Positions 56,225-64,000 of a stretch of 64,000 nucleotides of DNA are shown here, one piece after another (the first letter of the stretch is position 1; each line of letters starts with the position of its first letter). Under the pieces are notes generated by a model. It made no database searches. It was given only the letters and a program-made list of their open reading frames with translations, and was not told where the DNA came from. This DNA comes from Streptomyces sp. NBRC 110028. GTDB taxonomy: Bacteria > Actinomycetota > Actinomycetes > Streptomycetales > Streptomycetaceae. The position numbers were made by a program, and so were the translations under genes. The stretch is taken from NCBI RefSeq assembly GCF_001417735.1, contig NZ_BBUZ01000022.1:124001-188000 (forward strand), given 5' to 3'.

Positions 56225-58921
56225 TCAGAGCGGCATCCCGCTTTCCGCACACCGTCGCTCGTGACGCGCCCTGGCCGCCAGGAGAGCGGCGGCGTACAGC
56301 ACCAGGACCGCGGCGAGAAGCGGGTAGTACACGCCCGGCAGGGCGGTCAGGCCGAGCAGCGGGCCGAGCGGTGAGGGCGGCAGCAGCAGGCCGATGACGG
56401 CCAGCGCCGCCGCGGCGCAGGCGATCGGGCCTGGTCCGCGCCCCTCGGCGCCGCGGCGGCCGACGCGCAGGAGCAGCATCACGAGAGCCTGGGTGAGCAG
56501 GTTCTCGGTGAACCAGCCCGAGTGGAACACCGCCTTGTCGTCCCCCGTGCCCGGTCCGTGCAGGGCGAGCGCGAGGACGCCGAAGGTGGCGAGGTCGGCG
56601 ACGGCGTTGAGCATCCCGAACCCGGTGATGAACCGCAGCAGGTCGCGCGGGCGCAGCACGGTCGGGCGGCGCAGCACCGAGGGGTGCGGGCGGTCGTGGG
56701 CGAAGGCGAGCTGGGCCGCGTCGAAACACAGGTTCTGGGTCAGGACCTGGGTCGGCAGCATCGGCAGGAAGGGCAGGAGCAGCCCCGCGGCGAGCATCGC
56801 GATGACGTTGCCGAGGTTCGAGGACAGCGTGACGCGCAGATACGTGGCGATGTTGCCGCTCGCGTGCCGACCCGCGCCGATGGCGTGCGCGATCGCGGTG
56901 AGGTCCTTGTCGGCGAGCACCACGTCGGCGCCCTCGCGGGCCACGTCGGCGGCGTTGCGCGGGGCGATGCCGACGTCGGCGGTGCGCAGGGCGGGCAGGT
57001 CGTTCACACCGTCGCCGAGGAAGCCCACGGTGTGCCCGGCGGCCCGCAGGGCCCGCGCGACGCGGGCCTTGTGCTCGGGGGTGCAGCGCGCGAAGACGGT
57101 CGTGCGGACGGCGAGGTCGCGGAGTTCGGCGTCGGTGAGGCCGTCGAGGCGATCGGCGGTGAGCACCCCTTCGCCGGTGACGGGAATGCCGAGGTCGCGG
57201 CAGGCTCGGACGGCGGTGCCCGGGTGGTCGCCCGTGAGGATCTTGACGCCGACGCCCTGGTCGTCAAGGACTTCCAGCGCGTCGGCGGCGGTGGGAGCGA
57301 GCGCGTCCCGCAGGGTGATCAGGCCGCGGAAGCCGAGGCCGCGTTCGTCGGCCGGGGTGTAGTCACGAGCGCGCGCCGGGCGCTCGGCGGTGGCGACCGC
57401 CAGGACGCGCAGACCGTCCTCGGCCTGCTGGTCGGCGAGGCCGCGGAGCCGTTCGCGCTCGTTCTCGGCCAGGGCGCAGCGCTGGAGGACGGCCTCGACG
57501 TCCCCCTTGACGACCAGGGTGTGGCTGCCGAGGCGGCCGGGGGTGCGGACGACGGCGGTGGCGAGGCGGCGGAGCGGGTCGAAGGGGAGGGCCGCCGTCC
57601 CGTCGTACGCCATGAGCGCGTCCTCGTCGGCCGCGTCCAGGATCGCCTCGTCGAGGGCGTCGGGTGCCGGGAGATCGGCGAGCTGCAAGGTCCACCAGGC
57701 GTTCACGGCGGCCCAGTGCAGGACCTCGGGGTCGTCCCGGCCGTCCGGGCCGAGCGAGCGGTGGACGACCGACCGGTCCTGGGTGAGGGTGCCGGTCTTG
57801 TCCAGACACAGCACGTCCACGGCGCCGATGTCGTGCAACGCGGGCAGCCGCTTGACGATCACCCCGTGGGCCCGGGCCAGGAGCGACGCGCCGCGGGCCA
57901 GGCACGTGGTGACGAGGACCGGCAGCATCTCGGGCGTCAGCCCGACCGCCACCGCCACCGCGAACGGCAGCGTCTCCAGACCGCGCCCGCGCACCGCCGC
58001 GTTGGCCATGAGGACCAGGGGCGGCGTGAGCAGCATGAACCGGATCAGGGCCCAGGAAATGCCGTGCACGGAACGGTCGAAGTCGCTCGTCTCCCGCCGA
58101 CCCGCGGAGCGGCCGTATGCGGCGGCGAACCGCGTGTGCGCGGCGGTCGCGGTGACGAGCGCGACGGCGCTGCCGGAGGCGACGCTGCTGCCCTGGAAAC
58201 ACATCTGCGGCTGCTCGAACACGTCGCGGCCGGTCCCGCGAGGAAGGTCGTCCGCGCACTTCGCGACGGGGGCCGATTCTCCCGTCAGCGCGGCCTGGTG
58301 CACGGTCAGGCCGCTCGCCCGCAGCAGCCGTACGTCCGCCAGCACGAGGTCGCCCGGGCCGAGGCGCACCACGTCGCCGGGTACCAGCTCGTCCACCGGG
58401 ACCTCGCGGGCGGTCGGCGCGCCGTCCCCGTCGGTGCGCCGCAGCACGGTGGCGGTGGTGGCGACCAGCTCGCGCAGCGCGACCATGGACCGGTCGGCCC
58501 GATGCTCCCCGGAAGCCCTCAGTACGCAGCTCACCACGACGAGCAGGAGGATCACCGAGGCGGTGCCCCAGGCGAAGACGGCCGCCGAGACCAGCCCGAG
58601 GCACCCGAGCACCGCCGTGAACGGGTCGCGCAGGCTGCGGACGAACAGCCGCGGCCACGAGGGGTCGTGCCGGTCCGGAAGCGTGTTCTCCCCGAACCGG
58701 GCCAGGCGCTCCTCGGCCTGCGCTTCCGTCAGGCCGCGCGGACCGCTGTCGAGCCGGCGCAGCACCTCGAGCACGGTCGGCGCGGAGGATCCCGCACGGG
58801 ATCCGTCGACGGCGCCCTGGTCACCCCCGGGCGCCGACGCGGCCCCGGGGGCCCCGGGAGCGGCCCCGGGAACGGGGTGCTCGGCGGCGTCCTGCTCCGA
58901 AGCCGGGGCAGTCTCAGCCAC
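56225..58921 (-). CDS. mgtA: Magnesium-translocating P-type ATPase
   Basis: 898 residues of the P3B/MgtA type. A long Ala/Gly-rich leader is followed by the cation-ATPase N-terminal domain, the LTGES actuator loop (212-216), phosphorylation site DKTGTLT (Asp374), the ILTGDHPG nucleotide hinge and GDGVNDLPAL (P-domain). The final helix block is membrane-bound. It imports Mg2+. It begins with GTG at 58921 and overlaps the ArsR stop by 8 bases, so both are one operon. Confidence 0.93.
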   Translation of the reverse strand: MAETAPASEQDAAEHPVPGAAPGAPGAASAPGGDQGAVDGSRAGSSAPTVLEVLRRLDSGPRGLTEAQAEERLARFGENTLPDRHDPSWPRLFVRSLRDPFTAVLGCLGLVSAAVFAWGTASVILLLVVVSCVLRASGEHRADRSMVALRELVATTATVLRRTDGDGAPTAREVPVDELVPGDVVRLGPGDLVLADVRLLRASGLTVHQAALTGESAPVAKCADDLPRGTGRDVFEQPQMCFQGSSVASGSAVALVTATAAHTRFAAAYGRSAGRRETSDFDRSVHGISWALIRFMLLTPPLVLMANAAVRGRGLETLPFAVAVAVGLTPEMLPVLVTTCLARGASLLARAHGVIVKRLPALHDIGAVDVLCLDKTGTLTQDRSVVHRSLGPDGRDDPEVLHWAAVNAWWTLQLADLPAPDALDEAILDAADEDALMAYDGTAALPFDPLRRLATAVVRTPGRLGSHTLVVKGDVEAVLQRCALAENERERLRGLADQQAEDGLRVLAVATAERPARARDYTPADERGLGFRGLITLRDALAPTAADALEVLDDQGVGVKILTGDHPGTAVRACRDLGIPVTGEGVLTADRLDGLTDAELRDLAVRTTVFARCTPEHKARVARALRAAGHTVGFLGDGVNDLPALRTADVGIAPRNAADVAREGADVVLADKDLTAIAHAIGAGRHASGNIATYLRVTLSSNLGNVIAMLAAGLLLPFLPMLPTQVLTQNLCFDAAQLAFAHDRPHPSVLRRPTVLRPRDLLRFITGFGMLNAVADLATFGVLALALHGPGTGDDKAVFHSGWFTENLLTQALVMLLLRVGRRGAEGRGPGPIACAAAALAVIGLLLPPSPLGPLLGLTALPGVYYPLLAAVLVLYAAALLAARARHERRCAESGMPL

Positions 58922-59276
58922 CGGTCCCGCGCAGTCGGCTCACCGGTGCGGAGGCTTGCTGCGAGCGCGCGGTGAGCTGCCCGACCATCACGCGCACCAC
59001 GGTCACGATGTCGGGGTCGTCGACGTAATAGACCTGCCGTCGGCCCTCACGGCGGGAGCGCACCAGCCCGGCGAGCTTCAGCTTGGCCAGGTGCTGGCTG
59101 ACCGCGGGCAGCGCACCGCCCACCCGGTCGGCGAGGTGGGACACATCGCTCTCGCCCTGGGACAGGGTCCACATCAGGTGCAGCCGGGCCGACGAGGCGA
59201 GCAGCCCGAAGGCGGCGGCCGCCTCCGCCAGAACCTCGGCGGACGGGTCCGCGTAGCCCCCCACGTTCTCCGCCAC
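58914..59276 (-). CDS. ArsR family regulator
   Basis: 120 residues. LASSARLHLMWTLSQGESDV then SHLADRVGGALPAVSQHLAK and LKLAGLVRSRREGRRQVYYV give a winged helix of ArsR type. No classical metal CxC motif is seen in helix 3. It overlaps and probably controls mgtA. The start is GTG 59276. Confidence 0.9.
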   Translation of the reverse strand: MAENVGGYADPSAEVLAEAAAAFGLLASSARLHLMWTLSQGESDVSHLADRVGGALPAVSQHLAKLKLAGLVRSRREGRRQVYYVDDPDIVTVVRVMVGQLTARSQQASAPVSRLRGTGG

Positions 59277-59458
59277 AGTCTCTCCGTCCCGCCCACATCA
59301 CAGCCGACGCCCATGCGCCGACCAAAGTGTAGGCGTCCGGCCTCGGCGTCCGTGCGCCCGGAACCGTTCGTCCGTACACAGAGTGAGACTCAGATCACCT
59401 GCCGTCAACAATGAATCGTCATATGCCGCTTCACTTCAGCATGGAGGAAGGCGCAGCA

Positions 59459-60511
59459 ATGAAGATCACTTTGCGTTCCGGTGGCGTGATATCCGCGGTC
59501 GGCGTGGGACTGTCCCTCGCGGTGGTGCCGACCGGACCGGCCAGTGCCGCCCCGGAGATCCAGGTGCGGTGCAACGACATCCCCGGCCTGATCGGCGCGA
59601 TCAACGACGCCAACACCAGCGGTGGCCGGATCAGGCCGGCGTCGCGCTGTACGTAGACGCTGACCGCCCCCGACAATCCGGACGACGGCCTTCCGGAGAT
59701 CACCGGCGATGTGACCCTCTCCGGCCGCGACACCACCATCCGCCGCGACCCGGACGCGACGGACGCCTTCCGCATCTTCCACGTGGTGAACGGCGGCACC
59801 CTCACCCTGAAGTCGCTCACGGTCAGCGGCGGCGTCAGCCTGAACTTCGGCGGCGGCATCGCGAACGAGGGCGGCACGCTGAACCTGGACGACTCGACCG
59901 TCAAGGGCAATCACGCCGTCACCGGTGGCGGCATCGAAAACGACGGCGGAGAGCTCAGCCTCGACCGCACCACCGTCGAGCGCAACAGCGCGGCCGGCTT
60001 CGGCGCCGGAATCAACAACGACGCAAACGGCACGATGACGATGAAGGGCGGGTCCCTGCTCAACAACCGGGCGGTCACCAGCAATGGCGGCGGGCTGGAG
60101 AACAGAGTGGGCACCGCGACCCTGGAGTCCGTGTCCATCAGGGGCAACTCCGCCATTTTCGGCGGCGGTCTCCGCAACGTCAACGGCTCCACCCTGAGCC
60201 TGACGTCGACCACGGTCAGGGACAACATCGCCGAGAGGGGCGCGGGTCCGGCGAACAACGCCAGCACCGCCACCCTGGTCAGAAGCCTGGTCACGCGGAA
60301 CATCGCGATCACCGCCGGTGGCGGCATCTACATCGAGGGGGACGCCGACACCACGCCGACCAACACCAGGGTCGTCAACAACAGGCCGGACAACTGCGCG
60401 CCCGAGGGCAGTGTCCCCGGCTGTACCAACCCCACCACCACCGTCGCCCCGCCGGCGTCGCGGGACTCCCTCCCGCCCGACGCCGATGCCGACCTCGAAC
60501 AGCCCAAGTGA
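59459..60511 (+). pseudogene. Beta-helix secreted protein with amber interruption
   Basis: Full frame 351 codons: a signal peptide (LRSGGVISAVGVGLSLAVVP then TGPASAAPE), then right-handed parallel beta-helix repeats with GGGIANEGG, GGGIENDGG, GAGINNDANG, GGGLENR and GGGLRN motifs (polymorphic outer membrane/pectate-lyase-like). A TAG codon at 59654-59656 stops the frame after 65 codons, and translation continues in the same frame to 60511. The context CT-stop-TLTAPDNPDDGLPEITGD suggests TAC to TAG. GGAGGAAGG precedes the ATG. Confidence 0.8.
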
Positions 60512-60545
60512 GCCAACGGGGCTGAAACACACCACCTGCCCCATG

Positions 60546-60578
60546 AACAAGGCCCGGATCACCGACCCGGGCCTTGTT
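60546..60578 (+). terminator. Terminator hairpin
   Basis: AACAAGGCCCGG pairs with CCGGGCCTTGTT. It closes the beta-helix gene and precedes the palindrome at 60592. Confidence 0.85.
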
Positions 60579-60591
60579 CCGTGCCCTATGC

Positions 60592-60609
60592 TTCTACACG
60601 CGTGTAGAA
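60592..60609 (+). promoter_or_regulatory. Operator-like palindrome 2
   Basis: TTCTACACGCGTGTAGAA, a perfect 18-bp palindrome. It is followed by the small gene at 60668 and Spo0M at 60927. Same arm sequence as those at 53691 and 61961. Confidence 0.8.
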
Positions 60610-60667
60610 ATACGGCATCACGCGCGCACTCCCCCATTCTCCACACTCGCGCCCCGGGAGGGCAGGC

Positions 60668-60889
60668 ATGGCTTCCATCGACCTCGACACGGTGCTGGAC
60701 AAGGCATGGGCCGACAAGGAGTTGGCGGAAATTCTCGCCGCTCCCGTATCGGCGCTCAAGGGCGTCTCCGACCGGCAGGGCGGCCTGCTGGAGGAGGCGT
60801 TCGGGATCAAGACGGTCAAGGATCTGGCCGATTTGAAGTTCGCCCGCTGGGCCTCGGCCCTGGCCGCGCTCGACACCACCAGCAAGTAA
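60668..60889 (+). CDS. Small helical protein (hypothetical)
   Basis: 73 residues: TVLDKAWADKELAEILAAPV then SALKGVSDRQGGLLEEAFGI and KTVKDLADLKFARWASALAA. It has the helix-hairpin-helix-like G-x-x-E-x-F-G-I-K-T pattern. Acidic, soluble. GGGAGG precedes the ATG. It is 37 bp upstream of Spo0M and follows palindrome 2, so the two should be co-transcribed. Confidence 0.65.
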   Translation: MASIDLDTVLDKAWADKELAEILAAPVSALKGVSDRQGGLLEEAFGIKTVKDLADLKFARWASALAALDTTSK

Positions 60890-60926
60890 CCACAGGCACA
60901 TACGCACAGAAGGAGTGGACGCCACC

Positions 60927-61931
60927 ATGGTGTTCAAACGACTGCTCGGCTCACTCGGCGTCGGCGGGCCCACCGTGGACACCGTGCTGGACGCGGGGCC
61001 CGTACGTCCCGGTGGACCACTGAGCGGGCAGGTCCACCTTCAGGGCGGCAAGGCGGATTTCGAGATCGAGGCCATCACTCTCGATCTCGTCGCCCGGGTC
61101 GAGGCCGAGCACGGGGACGAGGAGCGCGAAGGCGTCGTCGTCTTCGACCACTTCACGGTGGGCGGCGGCTTCCGGCTCGGCGAGGGCGAACAGCGCAGCC
61201 TGCCGTTCACCATCCACCTGCCGTGGGAGACGCCGGTCACCGAGCTGTACGGGCAGCCGCTGGGCATCGTACTCGGGGTGCGCACCGGGCTGGAGGTGGC
61301 GGGCGCGAAGGACAAGGGCGATCTGGACCAGCTGACGGTGGGTCCGCTGCCCGTCCAGGAAGCGATCCTGGAGGCGCTGGGGCAGCTCGGCTTCGGCTTC
61401 AAGTCCGCCGATCTGGAGCTGGGTCACATCGGCGGTACGGAGCAGCGGCTGCCGTTCTACCAGGAGATCGAGCTGACGCCCGCCCCGCAGTACGCCCACG
61501 CCCTGGGCGAGCTGGAGGTGACCTTCCTCGCGAACCCCGGCGGTCTGGACGTCGTCCTGGAGGCCGACAAGCGCGGCGGACTCTTCTCCGGGGGGCACGA
61601 CGCCCTCGCCCGCTTCACCGTCGGACACGACGGCGTCGAGCACCGCGACTGGAACGCGGAGGTGGACGCCTGGGTTCGCCAGCTCGTCGAGCACCACGGC
61701 TCGCACGGGTCGCACGGGTCCTATGGGTCCCACGGGTCCCATGGCCACGAGGGGACCTATGACCACGGACACCACGGCCACGGCCACGGCGAGCGGCGGT
61801 CCGGCCCCAGCACCGGGGCCATCGTCGGCGGTGTCGCGGCGGGCGTCGCGGTCGGCGTCGTCGGCGGCATGGTCGCGGCGGAGGTCGTCGACGAGATCGG
61901 CGACGCCTTCGAGGACGAAGAAGAGGACTGA
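60927..61931 (+). CDS. Spo0M (arrestin-like) protein
   Basis: 334 residues. The SpoOM fold occupies about 1-245 (VDTVLDAGPVRPGGPLSGQV, VVFDHFTVGGGFRLGEGEQR, PFYQEIELTPAPQYA). A His/Gly/Ser-rich stretch runs 256-289, then a glycine/alanine hydrophobic segment 297-320 and an acidic end. In Bacillus Spo0M affects sporulation initiation; in actinobacteria its role is open. The last section may act as a membrane-contact or metal-binding tail (inference). ATG 60927 is chosen; GTG 60915 is an alternative. Confidence 0.88.
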   Translation: MVFKRLLGSLGVGGPTVDTVLDAGPVRPGGPLSGQVHLQGGKADFEIEAITLDLVARVEAEHGDEEREGVVVFDHFTVGGGFRLGEGEQRSLPFTIHLPWETPVTELYGQPLGIVLGVRTGLEVAGAKDKGDLDQLTVGPLPVQEAILEALGQLGFGFKSADLELGHIGGTEQRLPFYQEIELTPAPQYAHALGELEVTFLANPGGLDVVLEADKRGGLFSGGHDALARFTVGHDGVEHRDWNAEVDAWVRQLVEHHGSHGSHGSYGSHGSHGHEGTYDHGHHGHGHGERRSGPSTGAIVGGVAAGVAVGVVGGMVAAEVVDEIGDAFEDEEED

Positions 61932-61960
61932 ACCCCTCGACCCGCGGCCACTCTGTTAAC

Positions 61961-61978
61961 TTCTACAGTGTTGTAGAA
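61961..61978 (+). promoter_or_regulatory. Operator-like palindrome 3
   Basis: TTCTACAGTGTTGTAGAA, arms TTCTACA/TGTAGAA with a 4-base centre. It lies 58 bases before the TerB-like start. Confidence 0.8.
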
Positions 61979-61983
61979 ACAAG

Positions 61984-62010
61984 CCTGGGCCGGAGCGTGT
62001 CCGGCCCAGG
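61984..62010 (+). promoter_or_regulatory. Hairpin in the TerB leader
   Basis: CCTGGGCCGGA (61984-61994) pairs perfectly with TCCGGCCCAGG (62000-62010) around GCGTG. Because it lies after the palindrome and before the TerB start, it is in the leader of that transcript. It could instead be the spo0M terminator. No T run follows. Confidence 0.6.
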
Positions 62011-62036
62011 CCCTGACGACACGTTCGGAGTTGGTC

Positions 62037-62492
62037 ATGGCCCTGTGGGACCGCATCAAGGAATCCGCATCGACGATGCAGAGCCAGCTGCTCGCCAAGA
62101 AGAACGACCTCAAGAGCGGCGCGTTCCGCGACGCCAGCATGGCGATGTGCGCCCTGGTGGCGGCGGCGGACGGCTCGATCGACCCGTCCGAGCGGCAGCG
62201 CGTCGCCCAGCTGATCGCCACCAACGAGGTGTTGCAGAACTTCCCCGCCGACGAACTGCGGTCGCGGTTCGACGACTACCTCGACAAGCTCACGGCGGAC
62301 TTCGACTTCGGCAAGGTCAGCGTCCTCCAGGAGGTGGCCAAGGCGAAGAAGAAGCCCGCCGAGGCGCGCGCCGTCATCCAGATCGGCATCGTCATCGGCG
62401 GCGCCGACGGCGACTTCGACAAGACCGAGCGGGCCGTGGTCCGCGAAGCCTGCTTCACCCTGGACCTGGACCCCGCCGAATTCGACGTGTAG
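62037..62492 (+). CDS. TerB-like tellurite resistance protein
   Basis: 151 residues, TerB fold: MALWDRIKESASTMQSQLLA then FRDASMAMCALVAAADGSID and PSERQRVAQLIATNEVLQNF, and later VIQIGIVIGGADGDFDKTER. Two acidic D-G-x-(I/F)-D loops (ADGSID, ADGDFD) match the metal-binding residues of TerB. A GGAG site stands 6 bases before ATG 62037. It is the gene nearest palindrome 3 and precedes the BlaI/M56 pair, which runs opposite. Confidence 0.87.
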   Translation: MALWDRIKESASTMQSQLLAKKNDLKSGAFRDASMAMCALVAAADGSIDPSERQRVAQLIATNEVLQNFPADELRSRFDDYLDKLTADFDFGKVSVLQEVAKAKKKPAEARAVIQIGIVIGGADGDFDKTERAVVREACFTLDLDPAEFDV

Positions 62493-62534
62493 GCCGCATG
62501 CGGCGTGCGGAGCGCGGCCGCCCCATGGGGCCCG

Positions 62535-63473
62535 TCACAGCGGGGTCGCGGACTGGAGGACCCGGAACAGGGCGATCGCCGCGTTAGCCGAGGACAGCGC
62601 GGACGCGGCCGATCCACCGGCGGCGACCCAGGCGGCCACGCCCGCGGCCGTGGCCGCGGGCGGCCAGTGGCGGGCGGACGGCACCGGACCCAGCAGCGCG
62701 GCCACGCGGCGCGGTACGGGTCCGGGCGCGGCGAACCCGGCCAGCGTCGGGGCGGGGGTGCCGCGGGAGACCAGCGCGGCCTTGCCGACCGCCCGGGCCA
62801 CGACCTTGCGGTCCGCCACCACGCCCGCCGCCTCCTCGTCCGCCCACCGCTCGGCGCAGTAGGCGACCGCTTCCCGCAGCGGGCGCAGCAGGGGGTTCGC
62901 CCGCGCCGCCAACTGGGCGGCCAGCAGATAGCGGTGGTGCCGTCCGGCGAGATGGGCCTGCTCGTGGGCGATCAGGGCGCGCCGCTCGGAGGCGTTCAGG
63001 CAGGCGAGCATCGCGGTGGAGACGACGATCCGGCCGGGCCTGCCGGACGTGGCGGGCAGCGCGTACGCGTACGCCTCGCCGTCGGGGAGGGTGGTGACCG
63101 GCTCGTCGGGCAGCCCGGCGACCGCGTCCTGGGCGAGCCGCCGCGCCCGGCGGTGCCGCCGCACCGTACCGGCGCATCCGACGGCCACGGAGACGAGCGC
63201 GACGATGGCCGCCTTCCCGGCCACCTCGTCGAACGGCACCGCGGCCCGCACCTCGGGGTCCGACCAGCCGTCCGGCAGCGGGTTGCCCGGCAGCTGGGCC
63301 GTGCCGACGACCACCAGCAGCGCCAGGCACAGCGTGGAGGACACCGCGAGGACGCCCCCCACCAGCGACAACAGGCGGGTGGCGCTGCGCGGATGGAGAT
63401 AGTGCTCGGCAAGCCGCGTGATCGGCAGTGCCGTTAAGGGCAGGACAAGGGGGAGAAAGACGAACACACCCAA
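62535..63473 (-). CDS. M56 family membrane metallopeptidase
   Basis: 312 residues, a BlaR1/MecR1-like membrane protease without a penicillin-binding sensor. Helices at the N-terminus and near 75-100 and 270-300; the HExxH motif is IAHEQAHLAGRHH (about 167-179), with a later EEAAG. Paired with a BlaI repressor it usually senses envelope stress or beta-lactam damage. Start TTG 63473 (or GTG at 63467) follows a GGAGGGAG site at the end of blaI, 5 bp away. Confidence 0.88.
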   Translation of the reverse strand: MGVFVFLPLVLPLTALPITRLAEHYLHPRSATRLLSLVGGVLAVSSTLCLALLVVVGTAQLPGNPLPDGWSDPEVRAAVPFDEVAGKAAIVALVSVAVGCAGTVRRHRRARRLAQDAVAGLPDEPVTTLPDGEAYAYALPATSGRPGRIVVSTAMLACLNASERRALIAHEQAHLAGRHHRYLLAAQLAARANPLLRPLREAVAYCAERWADEEAAGVVADRKVVARAVGKAALVSRGTPAPTLAGFAAPGPVPRRVAALLGPVPSARHWPPAATAAGVAAWVAAGGSAASALSSANAAIALFRVLQSATPL

Positions 63474-63478
63474 CGCGC

Positions 63479-63922
63479 TCAGTCTCCCTCCGCTTCGTTC
63501 AACACGTCGCTCAACAGGTCACGCAGCAGCCGCTCGTCGTCGGCCGTGAGACCCGTCACGAAGCTGGCCAGCACCGCGCCCCGGTCGCCCTGGCCGTCCA
63601 GGACCCGGCGCATGCGCAGCGCCGCGAGTCCCGCCTCGTCCGACTGCGCCTGCCATACGAACGACCGGCCCACCCGCTCCCGGGTCACGGCCTGCTTCGC
63701 CTGGAGCCGGGACAGGATGGTCATGACGGTGGTGTAGGCGAGGTCGCCCTCCAGCCGCTCCTGCACCCAGGCGGCCGTCACCGGGCCCTCCGCCTGCTGG
63801 AGCACGGCCAGCACCTGCGCCTCCAGCTCGCCCTGTCCGCGACGGCGCGGGTGCGGGTCGCCCTTGCCCTGGTCTCCGCCCCGGTCTTCGTCCGGGTCTC
63901 TGTCCTGGTCTCTCAACGCCAT
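63479..63922 (-). CDS. BlaI/MecI/CopY family repressor
   Basis: 147 residues. After a charged start, LEAQVLAVLQQAEGPVTAAW then VQERLEGDLAYTTVMTILSR and LQAKQAVTRERVGRSFVWQA is the winged helix, and the C-terminal dimer helix DDERLLRDLLSDVLNEAEGD ends it. It is followed by the M56 protease that would cleave it. It is the best candidate for the regulator of the three palindromes at 53691, 60592 and 61961. ATG 63922 (or GTG 63937). The 63-base end of the window beyond has no visible feature. Confidence 0.9.
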   Translation of the reverse strand: MALRDQDRDPDEDRGGDQGKGDPHPRRRGQGELEAQVLAVLQQAEGPVTAAWVQERLEGDLAYTTVMTILSRLQAKQAVTRERVGRSFVWQAQSDEAGLAALRMRRVLDGQGDRGAVLASFVTGLTADDERLLRDLLSDVLNEAEGD

Positions 63923-64000
63923 CTCCCTCCGGCACACCGCTCACAACCAGCCGTCTGGTGACGGTACAGGGTCGCCGATCCCCCTCCGCCCATCCACTTA

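Overview
The window is high-GC DNA from a Streptomyces-type actinomycete. The evidence is strong third-position G/C bias in nearly every gene, the dnaK-grpE-dnaJ-hspR operon with HspR-type (HAIR) operators, an actinobacterial parS palindrome, and several small-protein families typical of Streptomyces (DUF397, DUF5994, DUF6247, DUF2617, BldB-era XRE/DUF5753 regulators). The species cannot be named from this alone.

Layout. 0-8 kb: conserved metabolic genes (fba, pyrE, an aldose epimerase, an SRPBCC membrane protein, a spermidine synthase-like membrane protein, DUF2617, an aminotransferase), with a 28-bp parS palindrome and a 16-bp minisatellite at the pyrE 3' end. 8-22 kb: heat-shock genes. clpB and the dnaK operon carry three HspR-associated inverted repeats and are controlled by the hspR repressor at the operon's end. 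Between them lie a ProP-like transporter, an XRE/DUF397/HATPase trio, Uma2 and a damaged AbiEi-like/cupin locus. 22-31.8 kb: a membrane Fe-S oxidoreductase (CCG/heterodisulfide reductase type), a 996-residue SpoIIE-type phosphatase, an FG-GAP lipoprotein, a Yip1 protein, a phosphoribosyltransferase, dcd and a 54-residue zinc-ribbon protein.

32-41 kb is accessory DNA anchored on a complete tRNA-Gly(CCC). The 3' half of this tRNA, from the anticodon loop to CCA, plus its terminator recurs four more times in direct orientation. The copies divide the region into four cassettes of about 1.7, 1.0, 1.2 and 4.9 kb. The first three carry toxin-antitoxin-like gene pairs. The fourth holds DUF5994 genes, a truncated SpoIIE phosphatase and a PadR/HAAS pair. 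No integrase remains, so this reads as successive site-specific insertions at one tRNA that have decayed to att-bounded cassettes.

41-51 kb: a methyltransferase, a MarR regulator next to a ClC chloride transporter with a palindromic operator candidate, a deletion scar joining fragments of three genes, then a TetR-controlled set of redox enzymes (SDR, two aldo-keto reductases, quinone oxidoreductase-like). One aldo-keto reductase has a textbook MerR-type promoter.

51-64 kb: envelope functions (GT-C-like membrane protein, voltage-gated ion channel homologue, two stand-alone TatA-like proteins, LCP cell-wall ligase, MgtA Mg2+ ATPase with an ArsR repressor, Spo0M, TerB-like protein, M56 protease with BlaI repressor). 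Three near-identical palindromes (TTCTACA-N4-TGTAGAA) precede the first TatA gene, the small-protein/Spo0M pair and the TerB gene. With the BlaI-type repressor at the end of the window they suggest a small undescribed envelope-stress regulon. A beta-helix surface protein in this section is interrupted by one amber codon.
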